From positions 434,001-498,000 of the forward strand of contig CAJIZA010000001.1 in NCBI GenBank assembly GCA_905181815.1: 64,000 bases of DNA, written 5' to 3'. The translations under genes and the position numbers were made by a program. This DNA comes from an uncultured Planktomarina sp. (GTDB lineage: Bacteria; Pseudomonadota; Alphaproteobacteria; Rhodobacterales; Rhodobacteraceae). The notes under the pieces are model-generated. The model had not been told where the DNA came from. It did no database searches and saw nothing but the letters and a program-made list of their open reading frames with translations. Shown here piece after piece: positions 45,144 through 54,873 of this stretch; within the stretch, counting starts at the first letter, position 1; every line of letters starts with the position of its first letter.

Positions 45144-46138
45144 CACCGGAACTCGCCCAAAGATGTGTCAAATTCGGCTTTTAGTTGCTGAATGTCAACA
45201 GGCTGCACATCGGGCCGTTGCGCCAAAACCTGCGCAACCCGAAATTGACTGGCACCACTCAAGCCATCTGCGTGATCGGCCAAATGCTGCATCTGATCCA
45301 TTTGTCCGTTGCAATGCAAAATAATATCGCAACCGGCAGAGAGCGCCCTTTGTGCCCGCAGATCCAAAGGACCAGACAGCGCTTCCATCGAAATGTCGTC
45401 CGTCATCAACAGCCCATCAAACTCAATGTGGTTGCGGATTATCTCAATCATCGCCGCCGAATGTGTTGCGGGATGGTTGGGATCGATATCTTCGAACACC
45501 AAATGCGCCGTCATACCCATCTCAATCGTATTGAGCTGACGAAAGGCTTCAAAATCATGTCGCTCCAGGCTGCCACGTTTCACAAGCACGCGTGGCAGAT
45601 CCAAATGCGAATCCAAAGTGGCCCGTCCGTGGCCAGGAATATGTTTCAAAACGCCTAATACTCCCCCATGCCGCAGGCCTTGATGCAGCGCGCGCGCATG
45701 GAAAACAACCGCAGAAACTGCGCTGCCGTAACAGCGATTTTTCAAAACAGCATGAGTGTCAGGTTGCGCAATATCGCCCAGTGGCGCGCAATTGCAATCA
45801 ATCCCGCAGCTGCGCAAATTCTCCGCAATCAACCGGCCCCGCAACCAAAACAGCCGCTCGGACTGAGGTGCGGCGGCTTGATCCAGCGCTGGCGGAAACT
45901 CGAACCAATGCGGCGCACCAAGCCGAGACACGCGCCCGCCCTCTTGGTCGATCATAATGGGCGCATGCCAGCCAACGGCGGAGCGCAAATCTGCGCAAAG
46001 TTGGCGAATTTGCGCAGGGATCTCAAGATTTCGTGAAAAGAGAATAAAGCCAAAGGGTTGAATTTCTCTAAAAAAGCAGCGCTCTCGGGTAGAGAGAAAT
46101 GGTCCTTCGCAACCAAATATGAATGGGGAAAGGGCCAT
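45143..46138 (-). CDS. nagZ: beta-N-acetylhexosaminidase
   Basis: 331 residues, GH3. Motifs: GWHAPIMIDQEGGRVSRLG near 56-74, KHIPGHGRATLDSHLDLPRV near 164-183 (catalytic-loop His), and the nucleophile Asp in LMTDDISMEAL near 244-254. Removes N-acetylglucosamine from imported muropeptides in the cytoplasm. Between the SPOR gene and scpA, the conserved family order. Confidence 0.95.
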   Translation of the reverse strand: MALSPFIFGCEGPFLSTRERCFFREIQPFGFILFSRNLEIPAQIRQLCADLRSAVGWHAPIMIDQEGGRVSRLGAPHWFEFPPALDQAAAPQSERLFWLRGRLIAENLRSCGIDCNCAPLGDIAQPDTHAVLKNRCYGSAVSAVVFHARALHQGLRHGGVLGVLKHIPGHGRATLDSHLDLPRVLVKRGSLERHDFEAFRQLNTIEMGMTAHLVFEDIDPNHPATHSAAMIEIIRNHIEFDGLLMTDDISMEALSGPLDLRAQRALSAGCDIILHCNGQMDQMQHLADHADGLSGASQFRVAQVLAQRPDVQPVDIQQLKAEFDTSLGEFR

Positions 46139-46151
46139 GACGGACCCTGCC

Positions 46152-47042
46152 CTAGTTCATTGTCACAGAATAGCATTCCGCATTCTGCCGATTGAGCGCA
46201 GTGCACAAGCGCCGCGCCTCCTCTTGATTTTCAAAGCCATGAACCCGCAAGCGATAAATGGTGCCTCCGCCGACCGCCGCCTGCAAAATCACATGCAGTT
46301 TGCCCACCAAATAATCCCCGTGGCGCTCGGAGAGATCCGCCCAGGCTTGCTGTGCGATAGTGACACTGCCGAAGGCTCCCAATTGCGCCATCGGCGCACC
46401 GCGGGCAATTTTCTCGGCCGGTATATTTTCTGGTGCAGCCCGTGGTGCCTGACGCGAGGCCACCACAAAGGGGCGCAGACGCGGGCGCAAAGATTGGGTA
46501 AGACCCGTGGTGCCCGCTGACGCCGAAATAACGGCAGCCGGACGCTCTGTCACAGCCCCGTTGACCGTGCCAGCCGCGAGCATAGCGGCCAAGCTCTCCG
46601 CAGTCTCGTCAATGATGAGAGCTTCCGCGCTATTCATAACGGGTTCGGGCAGTAACGCAGATGCGGGCGCCTCAGCGGCAGCATTTTCACTGGCCACTAG
46701 GAATTGCATGGGCTGGTCTTCGGCTTGCAGATTGATTGGCCGCGGTGCCAATTGCAGCGGGTCATTTGCCGCACCGACGATTTGACTACCGGCCACTGCA
46801 TTTACGGTGAGGCCTTGATGCGCCACCAGAAGTCCGCCGGGATCTTCAGGGGCGACCCGCGCGGGGCCTTCCAAAGCACGCACAACTGGAACGCCAGAGC
46901 TGTCCCGCAGAACAGTTTGCGCCCCCCAAGCTACAATTCCAACAAAGACCGCTAAGGAAATAACGGCTCCAACTATATTCGCATAGGCTGCAGGATTGAA
47001 CCGCTCGAGGTCCCCCTGCGCCTCATAGGTCGCGTTTGCCAT
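46152..47042 (-). CDS. SPOR-domain envelope protein
   Basis: 296 residues: a cytoplasmic N-terminus, one TM helix (about 20-42), a long Ala/Pro-rich periplasmic linker, and a C-terminal SPOR domain (about 215-296: AQLGAFGSVTIAQQAWADLS near its start, YRLRVHGFENQEEARRLCTA near its end). SPOR binds denuded glycan at division sites. Located between argS and nagZ, as in other Rhodobacteraceae. Confidence 0.9.
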   Translation of the reverse strand: MANATYEAQGDLERFNPAAYANIVGAVISLAVFVGIVAWGAQTVLRDSSGVPVVRALEGPARVAPEDPGGLLVAHQGLTVNAVAGSQIVGAANDPLQLAPRPINLQAEDQPMQFLVASENAAAEAPASALLPEPVMNSAEALIIDETAESLAAMLAAGTVNGAVTERPAAVISASAGTTGLTQSLRPRLRPFVVASRQAPRAAPENIPAEKIARGAPMAQLGAFGSVTIAQQAWADLSERHGDYLVGKLHVILQAAVGGGTIYRLRVHGFENQEEARRLCTALNRQNAECYSVTMN

Positions 47043-47113
47043 GTTGCCTCACTGCCCGGGTCTTGGCCCAGATCTACTGACACTGCCTCATTCACACCCA
47101 CGCCGACGCAATT

Positions 47114-48859
47114 TTATCGCATTTCTTGCGAGGGTTGCACTCCCAAGATACCCAAACCGTTAGAAATAACAACCGCCGTGGCACGAATCAGCGCAATTTT
47201 TGCTTGGCTTGTGGCCAGATTGCCCTCTTGAAGGAAGCGCAGTTCAGGCTGTTCATTGCCCTTATTCCACAAAGCATGAAATTCCGAAGCTAAATCATAG
47301 AGATAAAACGCAATGCGATGTGGCTCATTCGAACGGGCAGCAATTTCAATTAATCGTGGAAATTCAGACAATTTCGCGGCCAAGGCCAGCTCAGCGGTAT
47401 CCGTCAGCCCCGTAAGATCCGCAACCTGCAAAACAGCATCTTCGACCGGAACCCCTGCCAGCTGCGCTTTGCGCATCACAGAGCAAATCCGAGCATGAGC
47501 GTATTGCACATAAAACACAGGGTTCTCTTTGGTCTGCTCCATCACCTTATCGAAATCAAAATCTAAGGGTGCGTCATTTTTGCGGGTGAGCATAACAAAA
47601 CGGGTCGCATCAGCACCGACTTGGTCTACCAAATCACGCAGAGATACAAATGTCCCCGCGCGTTTCGACATTTTGAACGGCTCGCCGTTCTTGAACAATT
47701 TTACCAATTGCGTCAGCTTGATATCGAGTGAGATTTTATCATTCGACAGCGCTGAAACTGCCGCCTTCATCCGTTTGACATAGCCTCCGTGATCGGCACC
47801 GAAGACATCAATCAACTGGTCAAAACCGCGCTGCACCTTGTCATAGTGATAGGCTATATCGGGGGCGAAATAGGTCCAACTGCCATCGGATTTTTGCACT
47901 GGCCGGTCCACGTCATCCCCATGATCGGTAGATCGAAATAAAGTTTGCTCACGCGGCTCCCAATCCTCTGGTTGCTTGCCCTTTGGCGGCTCTAAGAACC
48001 CTCGATAAATCAATCCCTTGGAATTCAAATCCTCAATCGCTGCCTCAATGCGGCCCGTTCCGTAGAGCGATTTTTCGGAATAAAACACATCCATTTTGAC
48101 GCCAAGCGCCAAGAGATCTTCACGGATCAATTCCATCATTGCGAGAGTCGAAAATTCTCGCACATCAGCCAGCCAAAACGTCTCACCCTTACCAAGGTAG
48201 CTATCCCCGATTTTTTCTTTCAGAGCCTGCCCCACGGCAATCAGGTAATCGCCCGGATAGGTGCCATCTTCAAAGGCGACTTCTTGGCCATGGGCCTCGA
48301 GGTATCTCAGGTAGACAGAGCGCGCCAAAACATCAACCTGCGCACCACCATCATTGATATAATATTCTCGAGTCACGTCATAGCCGGCAAAGTCTAGTAT
48401 CGAAGCCAAAGCATCACCGAACACCGCACCACGTGTGTGGCCCACATGCAAAGGGCCGGTGGGGTTGGCCGAGACATATTCAACATTTACCTTGATGCCT
48501 GCGCCAATTGTGGCCCGGCCATAGCCCGGGGGATCGGCCAAAATTGCGCGCAATACATCAGCCCAAAGCTTTGAAGCGAGGCGCAGGTTCAAAAAGCCCG
48601 GTCCCGCGACCTTTACCGAAGCCAAACGCGGGTCGCCGGATAATAGCGTTGCCAATCTCTCGGCAATATCGCGCGGCTTACACTTGGAGGGTTTGGCAAG
48701 GACCATTGCGGCATTGGTTGCCATATCGCCATGGGTGGCATCGCGCGGTGGCTCGACGGTGACCGCATCAAAGCTTAGCCCATCAGGCAAGTCTCCTTGC
48801 GCCTGCATCTGCTGCAAGCTGTCAATTACAAGGCTACGGATTTCGGCAAAAAGGTTCAT
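47114..48859 (-). CDS. argS: arginyl-tRNA synthetase
   Basis: 581 residues. Class I synthetase with the HIGH variant HVGHTRGA near 137-144 after YVSANPTGPL, N-terminal ArgRS additional domain (about 1-105), and the C-terminal anticodon-binding DALR domain (about 455-581). The KMSKS-like loop reads FKMSKRAG. Full length. Confidence 0.96.
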   Translation of the reverse strand: MNLFAEIRSLVIDSLQQMQAQGDLPDGLSFDAVTVEPPRDATHGDMATNAAMVLAKPSKCKPRDIAERLATLLSGDPRLASVKVAGPGFLNLRLASKLWADVLRAILADPPGYGRATIGAGIKVNVEYVSANPTGPLHVGHTRGAVFGDALASILDFAGYDVTREYYINDGGAQVDVLARSVYLRYLEAHGQEVAFEDGTYPGDYLIAVGQALKEKIGDSYLGKGETFWLADVREFSTLAMMELIREDLLALGVKMDVFYSEKSLYGTGRIEAAIEDLNSKGLIYRGFLEPPKGKQPEDWEPREQTLFRSTDHGDDVDRPVQKSDGSWTYFAPDIAYHYDKVQRGFDQLIDVFGADHGGYVKRMKAAVSALSNDKISLDIKLTQLVKLFKNGEPFKMSKRAGTFVSLRDLVDQVGADATRFVMLTRKNDAPLDFDFDKVMEQTKENPVFYVQYAHARICSVMRKAQLAGVPVEDAVLQVADLTGLTDTAELALAAKLSEFPRLIEIAARSNEPHRIAFYLYDLASEFHALWNKGNEQPELRFLQEGNLATSQAKIALIRATAVVISNGLGILGVQPSQEMR

Positions 48860-48907
48860 ATCATAATCCCAAAGTGAAGCTGACGTTTAGCAAATTTCAC
48901 CGTGAGG

Positions 48908-50050
48908 TCAACGCGCACCAAACAGCCGGTCATGCTCTTGTTGTGCAAAACGGTCCGTCATGCCGGCTATATAATCGGCCACCAACCGAGCACGGGCCTT
49001 TGTATTGGGCAAATGCAAAATCTGCGCGCCCCAATCACCGGGCATTTCACCAGGATCGCTCATAAATATTTCAAACAAATCCCGCACCACCTGCGCTGCA
49101 TGCTCTCGCTGCACAACCACACGAGGCGCGCGGTACATGTTTTGGAACAAAAAATCTCGGATGACTTTGAGATCTCTCCACAGCTCTGGCGAAAATTGCA
49201 CAACCGCATAGTCGAGATCGCGAATATCCTGCGCCACTGTCGCGCTCGATTGTACCAAAAGCGCGGCGCTGGTCCGCATGACATCTTCGACCATCACCCC
49301 AAAGACCCGACGCAGTGCCTCATGGCGCCGTCGGTGGGAATCCAGACCACTGTAGAGCCGATCTACCTCCAAATAGGCGGGACCGACGATTGGCAGTTGC
49401 TCTACCTGAGCGTCAGTAAACACTCCAGCCCTCAAACCATCGTGAAGATCATGGTTGTTATAAGCCACATCATCGGCCAAAGCCGCAACCTGCGCCTCTG
49501 CGCTCGCATAGCTATGCAGCTCCAGATCATGCTGCAGATTGTATTCGAGCAAGGCAGGCGGATGGGGCAAAGGAACGGGGCCGTTGTGCTTTGCAATCCC
49601 TTCAAGGCACTCCCAAGTGAGGTTCAACCCGTCAAACTGCGCATAGTGCTGCTCTAACGCGGTGACGATTCGCAGGGCCTGGGCATTGTGATCAAAGCCG
49701 CCATAGACCTTCATTTCCGCGTCCAGCGCATCCTCGCCCGTGTGCCCAAATGGGGTATGTCCAAGGTCATGCGCCAGAGACACCGCTTCGACCAACTCCT
49801 GGTTAAGACCCAAAGCCCCAGCGATCGTACGCGCCACTTGCGCAACTTCAATTGAGTGGGTGAGACGCGTTCGGAAATAATCTCCCTCATGTTCGACAAA
49901 GACTTGGGTTTTATGTTTGAGCCGTCTAAAGGCGCTAGAATGGATGATCCGGTCCCTATCTCTTTGGAAACAAGACCGAAAGGCACTTTCCTGCTCGTCA
50001 AACAAACGGCCACGGCTGTCTTGCGGGTTGGATGCGAAACTTACTGCCAT
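48908..50050 (-). CDS. dgt: deoxyguanosinetriphosphate triphosphohydrolase-like protein
   Basis: 380 residues, HD-domain dNTPase. Metal ligands: H in SSAFRRLKHKTQVF region, HD in SLAHDLGHTPFGHTGE near 94-109, and DDVAYNNHDLHDG near 191-203 with the second Asp. Cytoplasmic dNTP homeostasis. Divergent from erpA. Confidence 0.94.
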   Translation of the reverse strand: MAVSFASNPQDSRGRLFDEQESAFRSCFQRDRDRIIHSSAFRRLKHKTQVFVEHEGDYFRTRLTHSIEVAQVARTIAGALGLNQELVEAVSLAHDLGHTPFGHTGEDALDAEMKVYGGFDHNAQALRIVTALEQHYAQFDGLNLTWECLEGIAKHNGPVPLPHPPALLEYNLQHDLELHSYASAEAQVAALADDVAYNNHDLHDGLRAGVFTDAQVEQLPIVGPAYLEVDRLYSGLDSHRRRHEALRRVFGVMVEDVMRTSAALLVQSSATVAQDIRDLDYAVVQFSPELWRDLKVIRDFLFQNMYRAPRVVVQREHAAQVVRDLFEIFMSDPGEMPGDWGAQILHLPNTKARARLVADYIAGMTDRFAQQEHDRLFGAR

Positions 50051-50126
50051 GATTGCCCATCTTGTCGCCTGCTCTTGAAACGCTTATATGGGGATTACCC
50101 GTTAATGTCATGTGAGCTTTTTACCA

Positions 50127-50453
50127 ATGTTGACTTTGCCTCCCAAAGTGACCGACCGCGCCTTTGAGCGGCTTGCCGAAATTGGCGCTCAGGCGCAGGG
50201 AAAATCGCTACGCGTAGCGGTTGAGGGTGGCGGCTGTTCCGGCTTTCAATATGAGATCGAGCTTGATGAGCCAAAGCCTGATGATTTGGTCTTGTCGGGC
50301 CGTGGTGAGACCGTCGTGATTGATGCGGTTTCCTTGCAATTTCTGGCCTCCGCTACCATTGATTTCAGCGAAGAATTGATTGGTGCGCGCTTTATCATCG
50401 ACAACCCCAACGCTTCCTCAAGCTGCGGCTGCGGAGTCTCTTTTTCGATGTAA
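50127..50453 (+). CDS. erpA: iron-sulfur cluster insertion protein ErpA (A-type carrier)
   Basis: 108 residues from the ATG at 50127; a GTG five codons upstream is possible. A-type Fe-S scaffold with the three ligand cysteines C37 (GGGCSGF), C100 and C102 (SSCGCG). The Shine-Dalgarno sequence is weak. Delivers [4Fe-4S] or [2Fe-2S] clusters to apoproteins. The dgt|erpA-xth divergence is conserved in the family. IscA/SufA naming is an alternative. Confidence 0.9.
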   Translation: MLTLPPKVTDRAFERLAEIGAQAQGKSLRVAVEGGGCSGFQYEIELDEPKPDDLVLSGRGETVVIDAVSLQFLASATIDFSEELIGARFIIDNPNASSSCGCGVSFSM

Positions 50454-50507
50454 TCGCGCCTTGATTGCTTTTTGACCGCTCAAACCTCAAAGACTGCGAT
50501 ATATCTC

Positions 50508-51287
50508 ATGAAAATAGCGACATTTAATATCAATGGGATTAAAGCCCGCATTCAAGCCCTGACCGATTGGCTCAGTGAAGCGCAGCCTGATGTGGCGCTG
50601 TTGCAAGAAATCAAATCCGTTGATGCAAATTTCCCGCGGGCGCATTTCGAGGATATGGGCTACCAGGTGGAAACCCACGGTCAGAAGAGCTTCAACGGTG
50701 TGGCAATCTTGTCGAAATTGCCTCTTGAAGATATCACCCGTGGTTTGCCGGGAGATGACTGTGATGAACAGGCCCGCTGGATCGAGGCCACGGTTGTAGG
50801 GAAACAGCCCATTCGGGTTTGCGGGCTTTATCTGCCGAATGGAAATCCGGCACCTGGCCCAAAATATAGCTACAAACTCGATTGGATGCGGCGGTTAAAA
50901 ATCCGCGCTGAAGCCTTGATCACGGCGGAAGAGCCAGCTTTAATGGCGGGTGATTACAACATAATTCCTCAGCTCGAAGATGCCGCAAAGCCCGAGACCT
51001 GGACGCAAGACGCGCTGTTTCTGCCTCAATCGCGTGCGGCTTTCCGCGATGTGGTCAATCTGGGGTTCACTGAAGCCTTCCGAAGCCTGCATCCCGCACC
51101 AGGTCATTATTCTTTTTGGGACTATCAAGCGGGAAGTTGGCAGCGCAATAATGGGATCCGAATTGACCATTTCTTGCTGACACCTAGGTGTGCTGATTTA
51201 TTGCAGGCCTGTGAAATCGATTCGGCCATTCGTGGGAGAGAAAAACCATCAGACCACGTGCCCGTATGGATCACGCTCGACGCTTAG
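50508..51287 (+). CDS. xth: exodeoxyribonuclease III
   Basis: 259 residues from the ATG at 50508 (MKIATFNINGIKARIQALTD). Motifs: LLQEIKSVD near 33-41 (metal Glu), GLYLPNG near 109-115, GDYNI near 149-153, and RIDHFL plus SDHVPV at the C-terminus (catalytic His). AP endonuclease/3'-5' exonuclease in base excision repair. Confidence 0.94.
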   Translation: MKIATFNINGIKARIQALTDWLSEAQPDVALLQEIKSVDANFPRAHFEDMGYQVETHGQKSFNGVAILSKLPLEDITRGLPGDDCDEQARWIEATVVGKQPIRVCGLYLPNGNPAPGPKYSYKLDWMRRLKIRAEALITAEEPALMAGDYNIIPQLEDAAKPETWTQDALFLPQSRAAFRDVVNLGFTEAFRSLHPAPGHYSFWDYQAGSWQRNNGIRIDHFLLTPRCADLLQACEIDSAIRGREKPSDHVPVWITLDA

Positions 51288-51294
51288 GCCGCTC

Positions 51295-51850
51295 CTATGG
51301 TAATGTTTCAATCCTGACCTGCTCCCTTGCCCGCTCTTTGAATATCGGTACCACCACAGGCCATAGCCCATTGCGTAAAATACGGTGATGAACCGCCACA
51401 GCAACATGGAGCATGATCAGACCGTAGCTTGCAGTGATGCTGGCCTCTTGCGCCGCGATGCAAACGGCCATGAGCACCCCGTCGCGCATTCCAAGCGTGA
51501 AGACCGCACCGATAGCCAGCCCTGTGACGGGCAATCGTCGTCAAAGCCACATACATGCCATAATGCATAAGCTTTGCAGCAATCCGTTTCGAACCTGGGA
51601 TAGACTCAGGTAGTGTAGAGCCCTGCCCGCGCATGACCCAAAGCCGCAGCGCTAAGATCGAAAGAAAAGCACAGGCGAAGATCAACTCAAACCACAAAAA
51701 AGCAGGGTCTTCCAATTGGCTTAAATCATCTACTTGTTGGAAAATTCCATAGGAAAATACAATTATAATGCCCCAATGAAGGGGTTTACCAGTAGTCGAA
51801 TAGCTTTGCCCCAAGTCAGTTGTATTCACTTTCGAGCCGTATCGCAGCAT
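51295..51850 (-). pseudogene. cytochrome b561-type membrane haem protein, one frameshift
   Basis: From the ATG at 51850 the frame encodes the first helices (GKPLHWGIIIVFSYG with a haem His; LAKLMHYGMYVAL-like AAKLMHYGMYVAL with another). At 51535 an extra base shifts the frame; the continuation LPVTGLAIGAVFTLG through LHVAVAVHHRIL (further haem histidines) lies in the next frame to 51295. Corrected, it is a normal four-helix cytochrome b561 of about 180 residues. Real decay or an indel error; the other conserved residues are kept. Confidence 0.75.
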
Positions 51851-51942
51851 TTGGGCATAGACAAATTTGGACTGACTTCATTACGAATACATTCGATAAT
51901 TTACCCAAAAATGACCATATCGCAAAATGCCCTGAAGCATCC

Positions 51943-52365
51943 TCAATCGTCGCGGTGGACCTTTTCGCGCCGCTCATGACGCTCTTGCGCCTCAAGGCTC
52001 ATGGTCGCGATGGGGCGGGCATCTAAACGGCGCAGAGAGATGGGATCGCCCGTCTCTTCGCAATAGCCGTATTCCCCTTCTTCAATACGGCGCAGGGCCG
52101 CATCGATTTTTGACACCAGTTTGCGCTGCCTGTCGCGCGTGCGCAATTCAAGCGCCCGGTCAGTCTCTTCGCTCGCCCGATCTGAGATATCAGGTATGGC
52201 GCGGGTGTTGTCTTGTAGAGTTTCTATCGTATCTTTGCTGTCAGACATCAATTCGTTTTTCCAGACCAGTAACTTGCGGCGGAAATAAGTAAGCTGCGTG
52301 TCGTTCATAAACGGCTCATCGTCAGCAGGGCGATAATCATCGGGCACAATAACCTCGGCTTTCAT
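51943..52365 (-). CDS. dksA: RNA polymerase-binding transcription factor DksA
   Basis: 140 residues. N-terminal helix with YFRRKLLVWKNELM, the coiled-coil with acidic tip (DRASEETDRALELRTRDRQR near 71-90), and a C-terminal globular part EYGYCEETGDPISLRRLDAR. Only one of the four zinc-finger cysteines of E. coli DksA remains, the arrangement expected of alphaproteobacterial DksA. Mediates stringent control with ppGpp through the RNA polymerase secondary channel. Confidence 0.93.
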   Translation of the reverse strand: MKAEVIVPDDYRPADDEPFMNDTQLTYFRRKLLVWKNELMSDSKDTIETLQDNTRAIPDISDRASEETDRALELRTRDRQRKLVSKIDAALRRIEEGEYGYCEETGDPISLRRLDARPIATMSLEAQERHERREKVHRDD

Positions 52366-52520
52366 ATAGCAAACCTCATATTCTCAACGAAGGGGTGCAT
52401 CAAAATGCAACCTTTGAGCGGGATGTATCCAAGGTAAATACATTTGTCACGCAGAAAACCGCGATTGGAACAGCGGCAAGAGCATGTTAAGTTCGAAAAA
52501 AACAAGTAGAGAGTCGTGCT

Positions 52521-53360
52521 GTGAAATTTACCTCCACCGATACCTATATCGCCGCGGATGATTTAGCGGTCGCTGTGAACGCCGCCGTGACCTTGGAACG
52601 GCCCCTATTGGTCAAAGGTGAACCTGGGACGGGTAAAACCGAATTGGCCCGGCAGGTGGCATCCGCGCTAGGCATGGACATGATAGAGTGGAACATCAAA
52701 TCCACCACCCGCGCCCAACAGGGGCTTTATGAATATGATGCGGTCAGCCGGTTGCGCGACAGTCAGCTGGGCGATGAACGGGTGCGCAATGTCTCGAACT
52801 ATATCAAGAAAGGCAAGATTTGGCAGTCCTTTGAGAGTGACAAAAAAGTCGTCTTGCTCATTGATGAGATTGACAAAGCTGATATCGAATTTCCCAACGA
52901 CCTGCTGCAGGAACTCGACCGCATGGCGTTTCATGTCTATGAAACAGGCGAAACCGTCGAAGCGCGCCATCGTCCGGTTGTGATTATCACCTCAAACAAT
53001 GAAAAAGAGCTGCCCGATGCCTTCCTTCGACGGTGTTTTTTCCATTACATCAGCTTCCCTGACGCTAGCACATTACGCCAGATCATCGAAGTGCACCACC
53101 CCGGGCTCAAACCGCAACTTTTGGAAACCGCTCTCACGCAGTTTTTCGAAGTGCGCGAGACGCCCGGTTTGAAGAAAAAACCCTCGACAAGCGAAGTACT
53201 CGACTGGCTCAAGCTGCTGCTGGCCGAAGATCTGACCGCCGAAGATCTACGCCGAGATGGCGTCAACGCCCTGCCCCGGCTGCATGGCGCATTGCTCAAA
53301 AACGAGCAAGATGTACATCTTTTCGAACGCTTGGCGTTTATGGCCCGTGCCCAAAGATAA
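52521..53360 (+). CDS. MoxR-type AAA+ ATPase
   Basis: 279 residues starting at a GTG. Walker A GEPGTGKT at 33-40, Walker B VVLLIDEIDKAD at 110-121, sensor 1 ITSNNEKELPDAFLRRC with arginine finger near 166-182. Cytoplasmic chaperone-like ATPase that acts with a VWA partner; the VWA gene lies 220 bp downstream with a 53-codon gene between. Typical of Rhodobacteraceae. Client unknown. Confidence 0.92.
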   Translation: MKFTSTDTYIAADDLAVAVNAAVTLERPLLVKGEPGTGKTELARQVASALGMDMIEWNIKSTTRAQQGLYEYDAVSRLRDSQLGDERVRNVSNYIKKGKIWQSFESDKKVVLLIDEIDKADIEFPNDLLQELDRMAFHVYETGETVEARHRPVVIITSNNEKELPDAFLRRCFFHYISFPDASTLRQIIEVHHPGLKPQLLETALTQFFEVRETPGLKKKPSTSEVLDWLKLLLAEDLTAEDLRRDGVNALPRLHGALLKNEQDVHLFERLAFMARAQR

Positions 53361-53414
53361 ACCCCACCCACAGGGACCTATGGACCCGCCTCATTTTGAA
53401 GAATGGAACGACAG

Positions 53415-53576
53415 ATGACATATTTTGGCTTGGCCCTCGGTGCCATGTTTGGGGCTGCGCTTGCAGCAAAACGAAAGGGTAAATTGTTGGATATGCTGCA
53501 GTATGGCGCCGCATGCGGCATTATCGGCGGGCTTTTGGCGTTGATTGCCAATATCGTTATCCTGCGCATGGGCTAG
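53415..53576 (+). CDS. 53-residue membrane microprotein between moxR and VWA genes
   Basis: A complete ORF MTYFGLALGAMFGAALAAKR ... ending ANIVILRMG. A glycine/alanine-rich first helix (about 3-18), a basic loop AAKRKGKLLDML, and a second helix (about 29-50, GIIGGLLALIANIVI): a helical hairpin with a positive inside loop. Three bases before the VWA start, so co-translated. It could anchor or modulate the MoxR-VWA pair at the membrane (inference). Easily missed because of its size. Confidence 0.75.
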   Translation: MTYFGLALGAMFGAALAAKRKGKLLDMLQYGAACGIIGGLLALIANIVILRMG

Positions 53577-53579
53577 CCG

Positions 53580-54761
53580 ATGTTCCTGCCGTTCTTCGAT
53601 CACCTCAGAGCCCATAAACTTCCGGTGTCCCTGCGGGAGTTCTTGAGTTTTCTGGAGGCGGTGAAAGTGGGGATGGCAACTTATGATATGGAGCATTTCT
53701 ATTTGCTGGGACGATCTATTTTGGTCAAGGATGAACGCAATCTCGACAAATATGACCGTGCTTTTGCAGCCAGTTTTGAAGGCCTTGAGGACATTAGCCC
53801 ACAAGATATGCTCAACCAAGTGGACTTGCCCGAAGAGTGGCTGCGCAAATTGGCAGAAAAAACGCTCTCTGAAGCCGATAAAGCAGAGATTGAAGCTTTG
53901 GGCGGGTTTGACAAGCTCATGGAGACGCTGCGTAAACGGTTGGAAGAGCAAAAAGGACGCCATCAGGGCGGTAGCAAATGGGTTGGCACCGCAGGCACTT
54001 CACCCTTTGGCGCCTATGGTTACAATCCAGAAGGTGTGAGAGTTGGGCAAGCCGAAAGCCGCCACAGGCGTGCAGTCAAGGTTTGGGATAAACGCAGTTT
54101 CAAAAACCTTGATGGCGATGTGGAACTGGGCACCCGCAACATCAAGGTCGCTTTGAAACGGCTGCGCAAATGGGCGCGCGATGGGGCACAAGAGGAATTG
54201 GACCTCGACGCCACAATTCGCAAAACCGCTGAAAATGGCTATATCGATGTCCAAACCAGACCTGAGCGCCGCAATGCGGTAAAGGTGCTTTTGTTTCTTG
54301 ATATTGGCGGCTCGATGGATCCGCACGTCAAAATGGTGGAGGAATTGTTTTCTGCTGCACGTTCAGAATTTAAACATCTCGAAAGCTATTACTTCCACAA
54401 CTGCCTTTATGAAGGGATCTGGCGCGACAACGCCCGCCGCTGGGATGCGCAAATTCCCACTGAAGATCTCTTCCGTACCTATGGGCCGGATTACAAGTGC
54501 ATTTTTGTTGGAGATGCTTCGATGTCTCCCTATGAAATCGCTTACGCGGGCGGTGCAAATGAACATTGGAACGCCATTTCTGGCGAAGACTGGCTGCGCC
54601 GCGCACAAGAACAATGGCCCAATTCTGTTTGGCTTAACCCCGTGCCAGAAAAATATTGGCCCTACACACAATCCATCAACATGATACGACGCATTTTTGA
54701 CAATCGCATGGCCCCCATGACGCTCGATGGAATATCTGCTGGGATGAAATTAATAATATAA
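53580..54761 (+). CDS. VWA-domain protein, CoxE/YehP-like
   Basis: 393 residues. An N-terminal helical region (FLPFFDHLRAHKLPVSLREF at 2-21) characteristic of MoxR-linked CoxE-type proteins, a Gly-rich linker near 128-160, and a von Willebrand A domain from about 232 whose MIDAS reads DIGGSMD (D241-S245), a DxGxS variant of DxSxS. No signal peptide. Third gene of the MoxR operon; likely protein-binding adaptor for the ATPase. Confidence 0.88.
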   Translation: MFLPFFDHLRAHKLPVSLREFLSFLEAVKVGMATYDMEHFYLLGRSILVKDERNLDKYDRAFAASFEGLEDISPQDMLNQVDLPEEWLRKLAEKTLSEADKAEIEALGGFDKLMETLRKRLEEQKGRHQGGSKWVGTAGTSPFGAYGYNPEGVRVGQAESRHRRAVKVWDKRSFKNLDGDVELGTRNIKVALKRLRKWARDGAQEELDLDATIRKTAENGYIDVQTRPERRNAVKVLLFLDIGGSMDPHVKMVEELFSAARSEFKHLESYYFHNCLYEGIWRDNARRWDAQIPTEDLFRTYGPDYKCIFVGDASMSPYEIAYAGGANEHWNAISGEDWLRRAQEQWPNSVWLNPVPEKYWPYTQSINMIRRIFDNRMAPMTLDGISAGMKLII

Positions 54762-54873
54762 ATTATTGTTTTAAATTTCTTTATTAAGCGCAGCTAAGAA
54801 TCTTCAGTAGACGCTCTTCCCCCGACGTCTGACTGGCATTGAAAGACCGCTCCCCCTGCGCCATATAAAGGTT

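Noticed and set aside
52521-54761. MoxR-VWA pair as a phage-defence (ternary) system
   Set aside because: The genes are of the housekeeping CoxE type of Rhodobacteraceae, and no effector or other defence gene is near.
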